Shown here: positions 8,425 through 14,518 of the stretch, in pieces
Layout: each line of letters starts with the position of its first letter
Position numbering within the stretch: the first letter of the stretch is position 1
Notes under the pieces: model-generated
Told to the model about the DNA's origin: nothing
The model's database searches: none
The model's input: the letters and a program-made list of their open reading frames with translations, nothing else
Assembly: GCF_004117835.1 (NCBI RefSeq)
Contig: NZ_SDSC01000002.1
Span: 124,001 to 188,000 of the forward strand
Direction of reading: 5' to 3'
Source of the DNA: Macrococcus sp. DPC7161
GTDB lineage: Bacteria; Bacillota; Bacilli; Staphylococcales; Staphylococcaceae
DNA length: 64,000 nt
Position numbers and translations under genes: made by a program

Positions 8425-8691
8425 TTAATTCTCCAAGAATTCTTCAGCAAAAAACTCTTCTCCTGCATCCATAGTCCATCCAATACTTAAAACATCCCCG
8501 TATGATGCTATATTTTTCAACGTATTCTTATAAAAATCTTGAACCGTCATACTCCTCACTTCAAAGGATTCCCAAATATCATATTTATGTGATAACGCAG
8601 CTTCTTGAGTCATCCAAAATAAAAAATTAATTGACGGAAAGTATTCAACAGATAAACTGCCAGCAATCTCATTTATCTCAGTATTATACAA
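8425..8691 (-). CDS. Hypothetical protein, possibly immunity-related or truncated
   Basis: An 88-aa frame beginning at TTG without a convincing ribosome-binding site. The same frame is open for nine further codons upstream (KFTIENVYYLYN) but contains no better start, so it may be the 3' part of a longer gene. It is acidic and aromatic (INFLFWMTQEAALS, GEEFFAEEFLEN) and sits between the toxin tail and the 280-aa gene, so an immunity role is possible. I do not recognise a family. Confidence 0.4.
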   Translation of the reverse strand: MYNTEINEIAGSLSVEYFPSINFLFWMTQEAALSHKYDIWESFEVRSMTVQDFYKNTLKNIASYGDVLSIGWTMDAGEEFFAEEFLEN

Positions 8692-8733
8692 ATAATAGAC
8701 ATTTTCTATTGTGAACTTTTAAAATAAACAGGA

Positions 8734-8767
8734 AAGCCGAAGTATACATCGCGTTATACTTCGGCTT
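8734..8767 (-). terminator. Terminator after the 280-aa hypothetical gene
   Basis: Perfect 13-bp stem AAGCCGAAGTATA / TATACTTCGGCTT. T-rich on the minus strand after the stem. Confidence 0.75.
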
Positions 8768-8789
8768 CAATATTCCTATTATTCATTGA

Positions 8790-9632
8790 TTAAATATTTA
8801 AATTAAACGCATACGATTCATCGCTGCTAGTGCTAATATAAAATGATTTCTCGTTCTTAATATCAACCACAAATGAATTTCTAACAGGTTGAAAATGAAC
8901 AGTGTCTAAATCCAAATGCTCATCTAAAAAATATATGCCTTGTACGTTGTAATGACCATCAAAACAAGTACAATCCATTAATTCCTTAATGACATTAATA
9001 TCCAAGGGATAATCAAATAAAATATGATTACACTTTTCACGATGTTTAATATGATTTGTCTTTAAATAATCTATCAATGTTTTCCCTTTAATAAAGATAG
9101 ATTGTTTAGGCTGCATCATCTTTATCATCAATAACGCTCTGTATTCATCATCCATCTCTAACAAATATGCATCATTACCTGAGTACATAATTTGCCCAAC
9201 AATAAGCATTTCATGTTGCTTTACAGGCAGTAAATATGGAGGACTTAACTCACTATCACTACATCTTATATACGATGTGATTGAAGGATGATAACTTAAT
9301 CTTCCAACAATAGGGTCCCAAATCAAAATTGGTTCGTTTTGATTGTCTAGTAGTACCGTTAGAAAATAACCTTGCTCAACTTCTTCACTGAAATCCAAAT
9401 TTTCTATATCAACATATGCTCCATATCCATCAATGACTGAGTGAAATTTTTTATCTTTCAGTAAATTAATAAATATAGGTTCTATATCATTTACATGCGC
9501 ATCTACCGTGATTAACCTATTTTTGGCATCACTAATAACACCTTTTTCAACGATTATAGATTCTGGATATGGATCAATACCTACAGATGTTTCATCCTCT
9601 AAGATCCATCGAAAGAATTGCTTTAACACCAT
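8790..9632 (-). CDS. Hypothetical protein, 280 aa
   Basis: An intact 280-aa gene with the ribosome-binding site AAGGAG 7 nt from ATG and its own terminator. No signal peptide or membrane helix is visible; the protein is acidic with regular strand-like stretches (FLTVLLDNQNEPILIWDPIV, YFLDEHLDLDTVHFQPV). I recognise no family or catalytic motif. Its place beside toxin/immunity debris suggests an accessory role, but no function is claimed. Confidence 0.6.
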   Translation of the reverse strand: MVLKQFFRWILEDETSVGIDPYPESIIVEKGVISDAKNRLITVDAHVNDIEPIFINLLKDKKFHSVIDGYGAYVDIENLDFSEEVEQGYFLTVLLDNQNEPILIWDPIVGRLSYHPSITSYIRCSDSELSPPYLLPVKQHEMLIVGQIMYSGNDAYLLEMDDEYRALLMIKMMQPKQSIFIKGKTLIDYLKTNHIKHREKCNHILFDYPLDINVIKELMDCTCFDGHYNVQGIYFLDEHLDLDTVHFQPVRNSFVVDIKNEKSFYISTSSDESYAFNLNI

Positions 9633-9679
9633 TGGAGTACTCCTTATTTTTTGTAAGTAATTTGTTTATTAATAATTAA

Positions 9680-9706
9680 AAAGACATGTCAAAATGACAT
9701 GTCTTT
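9680..9706 (-). terminator. Terminator of candidate small RNA (AAGACATG hairpin)
   Basis: Stem AAAGACATGTCA / TGACATGTCTTT followed by TTTTTAATT on the minus strand. Third copy of this hairpin in the window. It lies upstream of the 280-aa gene, with no ordinary coding gene ending at it. Confidence 0.65.
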
Positions 9707-9758
9707 CACCTCTATCCGCGTGGTTAGACGCAGCAAGGAAGGATTTCCCTTATTCCTT
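9680..9758 (-). ncRNA. Candidate small RNA, about 80 nt
   Basis: On the minus strand a promoter-like pair TTGCAT (9787-9792) and TATATT (9764-9769) with exactly 17 bp between would start transcription near 9758. The predicted transcript holds two small hairpins (GGAA..TTCC and GCGT..ACGC) and ends in a strong terminator at 9680-9706. No open frame fits. It is GC-richer than its surroundings. I do not recognise the RNA family. Confidence 0.35.
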
Positions 9759-9830
9759 TTATAAATATATATCTAAAATTATTAATATGCAATTATTAAC
9801 TGTGTATAACATTAAACAGAACGTACGTTC

Positions 9831-9872
9831 TTTTTGTGGTGACTTTCAGCGTATCGGTTAAGAGTGAGGTTT
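9831..9872. repeat. Second att-like site inside the island
   Basis: The minus-strand core GAAAGTCACCACAAAAA matches the rlmH att at 13 of 17 positions by eye. The flank at 9842-9872 repeats the flank of the left-end site (7379-7409) with one mismatch. The outer inverted-repeat arm seen at the left end is missing here. Probably an old junction between two elements. Confidence 0.45.
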
Positions 9873-9877
9873 TAAGT

Positions 9878-10483
9878 CTACTTTAGTAAATGTTCTATGA
9901 AATCCGTTAAATATGTTTCGGCAAAGGCTGCAATGATAAATAAAGGTAATGCAATAAATACATAGACTCTGATCAAGTTATACATAGATTCTGAAATAGA
10001 TAGTCCATATCTCTTTTCTTTTCTGAAAAAATTACTTACCTCACTAATGATTGATCGGTTCAATGACCATAGTCCGCTTGCAACAAAACAAAATGCTAGA
10101 ATTTCTATCAATGTATGTGGAGTAGACGATAATACTAAAATCCATCCAAAATCAGGAACCACATGAACGGCAAAACCAAATATTATTCCAGTAATAATTG
10201 AAGTAGATATTATATTTAAGAAATAAAGAAATGGAATAGGTATTAGAGATAGAATAAACATTTGCAACGGTACAACAAATCCATTATTTACAACATACAT
10301 CCATACTTTATCAAGTCCTTTTAATTCTTCAGAATTTGAAGGTAACTTACTGGTTATGTCTTTAAATATTTCTTCTGATGGATAAAATACTAGTGAAATA
10401 ATAAAAGTAAAAATGGCTACTAACATCATAATGCCATAAATAATTAAGGCTCTCTTAATATAACTTACCTCTAGATTTTTCAT
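9878..10483 (-). CDS. SpoIIM-like (DUF95) membrane protein
   Basis: A 201-aa polytopic membrane protein of the stage II sporulation protein M superfamily. Five membrane segments are visible (about residues 12-33, 70-90, 95-115, 122-142 and 170-190). The family hallmark is present: the central STPHTLIEILAFCFVASGL segment and a C-terminal AAFAETYLT. The organism group does not sporulate; outside spore formers the family occurs in small membrane operons of unknown role. The ribosome-binding site AGAGGGG is good. Downstream of a 93-aa membrane protein gene by 24 nt. Confidence 0.75.
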   Translation of the reverse strand: MKNLEVSYIKRALIIYGIMMLVAIFTFIISLVFYPSEEIFKDITSKLPSNSEELKGLDKVWMYVVNNGFVVPLQMFILSLIPIPFLYFLNIISTSIITGIIFGFAVHVVPDFGWILVLSSTPHTLIEILAFCFVASGLWSLNRSIISEVSNFFRKEKRYGLSISESMYNLIRVYVFIALPLFIIAAFAETYLTDFIEHLLK

Positions 10484-10507
10484 ATACTACCCCTCTTAAA
10501 AAAAATT

Positions 10508-10789
10508 TTAGATGTCTTTTGACTTCATTTTTTGAATTTCATTTTTATATCTTTCTTTTTTCCTTTGAAAACCGAAGTAATAATCTACAAGTAATATTAA
10601 ATTACCTATTATTGCTCTATACCATAAGTATTCAATATCTTGGTGTACGAATTTAAAATTATAGATTACATATAAGTTAAAAATTACTGGTATAACCAAA
10701 CCTAGCAATTTGTTATCACGTGAAGCTAAATAGCGTTGCAATCCAAATAAAACTAAAATTAAGAAAATCAATTCAACAATATTAAACAT
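10508..10789 (-). CDS. Small membrane protein, 93 aa (twin of 11241-11522)
   Basis: Three hydrophobic segments followed by a basic tail that ends KNEIQKMKSKDI. Length and plan equal those of the 93-aa protein at 11241-11522, which ends RTSELSKMRSQDL; both share a KLLGLVIPV/KFLGLIVPI segment. They are therefore likely paralogues. First gene of a minus-strand operon with the SpoIIM-like gene, divergent from the DUF2089 regulator. Strong TGGAGG ribosome-binding site. Function unknown. Confidence 0.65.
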   Translation of the reverse strand: MFNIVELIFLILVLFGLQRYLASRDNKLLGLVIPVIFNLYVIYNFKFVHQDIEYLWYRAIIGNLILLVDYYFGFQRKKERYKNEIQKMKSKDI

Positions 10790-10941
10790 ATGTTACCTCC
10801 ATAATTTGTATTCTGACACTATCTTACAACAAACTTCAATAAAGTTAAAGCATTTTTTAATTTTATTAAAAATATTATTGTTTAAATATTGATTTTTATT
10901 AATTTAAGCCTTAAAATAAATTTAAAGATTGGAGGAGTAAG
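10790..10941. promoter_or_regulatory. Divergent promoter region of the DUF2089 cluster
   Basis: About 150 bp, very AT-rich, between two divergent operons that encode twin membrane proteins. Likely carries both promoters and a binding site for the DUF2089 protein; no clear operator could be picked out. Confidence 0.35.
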
Positions 10942-11235
10942 ATGGAAAGAAATGAATTGCCAGATTGGTTATTAAAATTAGATAAAGAAGATATTGAATT
11001 TATGAAGAACTTTGTTTTAGAATCAGGTTCATTAAAAAGCATCGCCAAAATGTATGATGTTTCATATCCAACTGTAAGAATTAGACTTAATGCTTTGATC
11101 CAAAAGGTAGAGTTAGCGTCACAAGAAGAAAACTCAGGACTCGTAAACTATGTGAAATCATTGGCTATTGATGAAAAAATAAGTTTAGAAGATGCTAAGA
11201 AAATCATTAATCTATATAACAGTGAAAAGGAGTAA
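10942..11235 (+). CDS. DUF2089 family protein, probable HTH regulator
   Basis: A 97-aa protein of the DUF2089 type. It holds a helix-turn-helix-like segment ESGSLKSIAKMYDVSYPTVR (residues about 32-51) and a second helical part, LAIDEKISLEDAKKIINLY, near the C-terminus. The zinc-ribbon found at the N-terminus of some relatives is absent. Likely a small DNA-binding regulator of the operon it heads. GGAGGAG precedes the ATG. The next gene follows at 5 nt with its ribosome-binding site over this gene's end. Confidence 0.7.
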   Translation: MERNELPDWLLKLDKEDIEFMKNFVLESGSLKSIAKMYDVSYPTVRIRLNALIQKVELASQEENSGLVNYVKSLAIDEKISLEDAKKIINLYNSEKE

Positions 11236-11240
11236 ATAAA

Positions 11241-11522
11241 ATGACAGGACATATAATAAATGCTTTAATATTTGCAGCCATTTTAGCGTCACAATATTTT
11301 TTATCCAAAACAAAGTATAAATTTCTAGGTCTAATCGTACCGATTTTATGTACAGTATATGCAGTTTATCTATATATAAATGAAGTATGGCCATTATGGG
11401 CTTTAGGATTATTATTGTTAATAGCGTATGCATTATTATATTTAGAATATGAAAGTGCGCAGAAAGACTACAGCAAAAAAAGAACTTCTGAGTTAAGTAA
11501 AATGAGAAGCCAAGATTTATAA
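11241..11522 (+). CDS. Small membrane protein, 93 aa (twin of 10508-10789)
   Basis: Three membrane segments (about residues 5-20, 27-46 and 50-68) and a charged tail ending SKMRSQDL. Co-transcribed with the DUF2089 gene (AAAGGAG over that gene's stop). Paralogue of the 93-aa protein encoded across the divergent promoter. Likely a sensor or partner for the regulator, but no function is known to me. Confidence 0.65.
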   Translation: MTGHIINALIFAAILASQYFLSKTKYKFLGLIVPILCTVYAVYLYINEVWPLWALGLLLLIAYALLYLEYESAQKDYSKKRTSELSKMRSQDL

Positions 11523-11582
11523 ATTCCTCTTTTCTTTAATGTGAGACCTTCAGAAGAATAAAAGTATAGAAAGTGAGAGTTT

Positions 11583-12086
11583 ATGAAGAAAAATAGAGGA
11601 CTTAAGAGAAAATTTAAATCGACATTATATGATTATAACGAAAAGTTAAATGTATATAGTGGATATGTAGAATTATATGTCCCTCAAATAAATTATGTTA
11701 ACGAAAATATAAGCGGTTATGAATATCAAGTTATCGATTTTCTGATTGAAAATACTAAAGATTCTATTCCTGAATCTGCGGCTTTTATGTATATCATTGA
11801 TGAGATAAATGCTTTGAATAGTCATTTAATTATTAGTGACGATAATAATGATTTAAATTTAAACCTTATACAAGAACAATCAGAAAAAATTCCTAATTAT
11901 ATCAAACAACTTGAAAGTAAATATAATTTGAAGTTCACACGTAAGGTATCTGTAACGGAAATGAATTTTACTGATTATGTTAATTTAGACGAAGAGGATA
12001 AATTTGATATACTATACTACATAAAGAAAGACAAAGAAAAAGTAATATTCGTGACAAATGTATTATGGACTTGGATTAGTAGGTGA
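11583..12086 (+). CDS. Hypothetical protein, 167 aa
   Basis: Intact frame starting at ATG with a weak GTGAGAG ribosome-binding site. The N-terminus is basic (MKKNRGLKRKFKS), the remainder acidic and Asn/Tyr-rich with a run DDNNDLNLNL. No membrane helix or motif recognised. It ends shortly before a bidirectional terminator, so it may be the last gene of the DUF2089 operon, 60 nt after the membrane protein gene. Confidence 0.5.
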   Translation: MKKNRGLKRKFKSTLYDYNEKLNVYSGYVELYVPQINYVNENISGYEYQVIDFLIENTKDSIPESAAFMYIIDEINALNSHLIISDDNNDLNLNLIQEQSEKIPNYIKQLESKYNLKFTRKVSVTEMNFTDYVNLDEEDKFDILYYIKKDKEKVIFVTNVLWTWISR

Positions 12087-12099
12087 CAATAAAATAAAG

Positions 12100-12132
12100 A
12101 AAGTAGCGACTGATTTGATTCAGTGCTACTTT
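12100..12132. terminator. Bidirectional terminator
   Basis: Stem AAAGTAGC-ACTGA paired with TCAGT-GCTACTTT between the convergent 167-aa gene and the APH-like gene; T-rich on both sides. Confidence 0.75.
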
Positions 12133-12190
12133 TATTCGTTACTGCTACCAACTTCAACAATAAAATTAATTGCTAATAACTATATCTCCA

Positions 12191-12955
12191 TTAATAGAGC
12201 TCATCCACTAAAATATAATATTTAACCTTTTGCATATCTAACTTAAAACCTAAAAGGTGTTCTAACTCATTCTTCAATTCTTCTTCATTGATTTCTGTAT
12301 TGTAAAGATAACTTCTATAACAAAGTGCTATATCTCGATAAGGATCACCAAGACCACCTCGCCCCAAATCAATATAACCTGAAATATTACCATCTTTAAT
12401 CAAAATATTTGGCATACATAAATCACCGTGCGTGTAGCTTATTTCTTCTTCTGGTTGATTATCTTTTAACCAAGATAATAGCTCTTGTGGATCTTTAAAC
12501 CCTTCTGGGCCATATGTATCTGGGTTAGCATCTTCAATATCCACTAAACCTTTTTCAACATTATATTCTGCTTTCTTTAAATAATGTTGTAATCGATTAT
12601 CTACTGGGCAGTCACTAAAATCAATTTCTTTCAACTTATTTATTGCTTTTGTATATAATTCAAGTGAATCACCATCTTTACTTAACATCTCACCCTCTAA
12701 TCGGGTCATCAGCAAATAACTTTTGTCATTCTTCACACAATGCTCAATTATTTTCGGTACAGGCAATCTACCATTTAACCATTTCATTAATTTAATTTCG
12801 TTTTCTGTTTCTGATGATACACGTTCTATTTTCAGAACATAATCATCAAATAAAATAACAGATGAATGGGAACGACCTATATCATCAACTTTATAATTAA
12901 GATTGTTTATATGCCTCGCAATTTCATTTGGTATAACTATGTTACCTATTCTCAC
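12191..12955 (-). CDS. APH(3')-like aminoglycoside phosphotransferase
   Basis: A 254-aa kinase of the aminoglycoside 3'-phosphotransferase type, which transfers phosphate from ATP to the 3'-hydroxyl of kanamycin-like drugs. The catalytic loop is HGDLCMPNILI (family HGDLxxPN), the metal-binding loop is IDLGRGGLGDPYRDIAL, and the C-terminus KVKYYILVDELY closely matches the end of APH(3')-IIIa. All key Asp, His and Asn residues are present, and length fits (usually about 264). GTG start with GGAGGG upstream, overlapping the GNAT stop by 4 nt. It appears functional but divergent from the common clinical alleles; the spectrum is inferred. Confidence 0.85.
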   Translation of the reverse strand: MRIGNIVIPNEIARHINNLNYKVDDIGRSHSSVILFDDYVLKIERVSSETENEIKLMKWLNGRLPVPKIIEHCVKNDKSYLLMTRLEGEMLSKDGDSLELYTKAINKLKEIDFSDCPVDNRLQHYLKKAEYNVEKGLVDIEDANPDTYGPEGFKDPQELLSWLKDNQPEEEISYTHGDLCMPNILIKDGNISGYIDLGRGGLGDPYRDIALCYRSYLYNTEINEEELKNELEHLLGFKLDMQKVKYYILVDELY

Positions 12956-13518
12956 GATAAACCCTCCATTAGATTTTTCACATAACCTCTACACTCATAA
13001 ATTCTGTCTACTACCGTTTCATCAATTTGCTTTCTATCTGTTACATGTCCAAATGTAAAAATCGGGTGAAAATGAGGATTGCTAGTCTTTATATCTCCAC
13101 TTGTAAATACATGAAAATATGAGTTGAATTGAGAAAATCCATTTTTTATATACCACTGATTACTTGCATAGTCTTCTCTAGTCCAAGCTTCTAAATATTC
13201 GATACCTTCTAATTTCAATCTTTCTTCAGCAACCTCTAATAATTTTTGGCCAATACCTTTAGATTGATGATCAGGATGAACTGCGATTGTTTCTATCATT
13301 GCGCCTTTTTGATGCTTATCATAGCTACAATAAGCATTTTTAATTTCGATATCGAGCAATCCAATCACTTGATTGTTTTCTACACAAATTAATTCAACAC
13401 CATCAATTTTAGGTTTTGTTTGAAGAACATCATCAAAATACTGCGTGTAAAGAAATGATAAGGTTCTACATCGAATCCATGAATCTTCATATTTTGATGA
13501 ATAATCTAAAATTTTCAT
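12952..13518 (-). CDS. GNAT acetyltransferase upstream of the APH gene
   Basis: A 188-aa GNAT protein. Motif A is IETIAVHPDHQSKGIGQKLL with the Q/RxxGxG/A acetyl-CoA loop, and the later YASNQWYIKNGFSQFNSY is typical of motif B. First gene of a two-gene operon with the APH(3')-like kinase (overlap GTGA). Pairing with an aminoglycoside kinase recalls Gram-positive clusters where an acetyltransferase (e.g. streptothricin) accompanies aphA-3, but this protein does not look like Sat4, so the substrate stays open. Confidence 0.8.
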   Translation of the reverse strand: MKILDYSSKYEDSWIRCRTLSFLYTQYFDDVLQTKPKIDGVELICVENNQVIGLLDIEIKNAYCSYDKHQKGAMIETIAVHPDHQSKGIGQKLLEVAEERLKLEGIEYLEAWTREDYASNQWYIKNGFSQFNSYFHVFTSGDIKTSNPHFHPIFTFGHVTDRKQIDETVVDRIYECRGYVKNLMEGLS

Positions 13519-13565
13519 AAAATTACCCCTTTTTTATTTTTATTAAAAAATTTTGTAATTATTTC

Positions 13566-14174
13566 TTATATATGAGAATAAATTTGACTCGCTAAACCTT
13601 CCCAATCCATACTATCAGTATTTACAATCTTATACGGAATGACTGTATTGCTTACAGCTTTTATATAGCACTCTTGAATTTGTGTAAAATTTTCAATTTC
13701 TTTTTTTAAATCATGATTACCTATTTGCGGATATCTAAGCTGAATTCGTTTGCTCATTTCACTCTTAGAAACAGTTAACAGAACACAAAGTGGATTTAAT
13801 TCCATTAATTTATTTTGTATTTGAATAATCTCATGATGATTTCCAAAATGTACTATATGATTTAAATGATATCGCTCGATCATATAGTAAAGGTCACTAG
13901 AAGATTTACCATGATTTATCTCATTATTTATCCAATTCGATAGTTGAGACAAATAATTCAATTGCAACTCTAATAACGAAATATGATTATCTTTTGTTAT
14001 TTCAATTATCTCATCATGTTTGTTAACGTTGAGAATTTGAGTGAAGTGTTCTGTAATATAGACTGCTGAACGTTCTTTATTTGATAATGTTTGTAATTTC
14101 TTTATTTCATTAAATATAGACGATTTTCCTGTGTATGAAAAGCCTTCAATAATAATCCCTTTAAATTTAGGCAC
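13566..14174 (-). CDS. P-loop kinase-like protein
   Basis: A 202-aa P-loop NTPase of the nucleoside/nucleotide-kinase-like type. Walker A is GFSYTGKSS near residues 10-18; SEMSKRIQLRYPQIG (about 140-155) looks like a LID arm. I chose GTG 14174 because AAAGGAG lies 7 nt upstream; an in-frame upstream start at 14234 would add 20 residues and lies on the thrS promoter. Divergent from the T-box-controlled thrS. Its last codons (DWEGLASQIY) are duplicated at 16528-16560. Substrate unknown; deoxynucleoside or antibiotic phosphorylation are possibilities. Confidence 0.6.
   Translation of the reverse strand: MPKFKGIIIEGFSYTGKSSIFNEIKKLQTLSNKERSAVYITEHFTQILNVNKHDEIIEITKDNHISLLELQLNYLSQLSNWINNEINHGKSSSDLYYMIERYHLNHIVHFGNHHEIIQIQNKLMELNPLCVLLTVSKSEMSKRIQLRYPQIGNHDLKKEIENFTQIQECYIKAVSNTVIPYKIVNTDSMDWEGLASQIYSHI
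13577..13609. repeat. 33-bp direct repeat, left copy
   Basis: AATAAATTTGACTCGCTAA, one variable base, then CCTTCCCAATCCA. It equals 16528-16560 with one mismatch. Here it is the natural 3' end of the P-loop kinase gene. Confidence 0.85.
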
Positions 14175-14214
14175 TTTATTACTCCTTTTACATTCAATTT
14201 TAAAAATGAAAATG

Positions 14215-14243
14215 TTGACAAAATATTCAATCAATTATATCAT
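14215..14243 (+). promoter_or_regulatory. thrS promoter
   Basis: TTGACA at 14215-14220 and TATCAT at 14238-14243, spaced 17 bp, immediately before the T-box leader. It overlaps the 5' region of the divergent kinase gene. Confidence 0.7.
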
Positions 14244-14249
14244 ATGTTT

Positions 14250-14485
14250 AATTTAATATTACATACAAGGACACGATTTTATTTGGTCGATTAACAGAGA
14301 GGGAATAATTGCTGAGAGATTCCTAAATTAGATAATAAAATTACTACCTTAAAAATAAATGATATGGAAACATGTCACGTTCATGTGCGTTAAACATGCT
14401 AGAGTGTCATCATTAATGATGGAATTTTGGGTGGAACCGCGGGTAATAGAAGACTCGTCCCTTTTTTTGAGGGACGAGTCTTTTT
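14250..14485 (+). promoter_or_regulatory. T-box leader of thrS
   Basis: T-box riboswitch sensing uncharged tRNA-Thr. The T-box sequence GGGTGGAACCGCGG is at 14429-14442 and the terminator at 14452-14485 (stem GACTCGTCCC / GGGACGAGTC plus T run). Stem I features include AGAGAG near 14298 and a candidate specifier ACC at 14346-14348 (an ACT precedes it), both Thr codons. Expression should rise when Thr-tRNA charging fails, for example under ThrRS inhibition. Confidence 0.9.
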
Positions 14486-14518
14486 ATTATAAAAAAATAA
14501 AATTAGGGAGAGATTTAA

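Noticed and set aside
10720-10736. CACGTGAA sequence as a parS site
   Set aside because: Only about 11 of 16 consensus positions match; not distinguishable from chance.
12952-13518. GNAT as a Sat4-type streptothricin acetyltransferase
   Set aside because: The sequence lacks resemblance to Sat4 beyond the general GNAT fold; only the context is similar.
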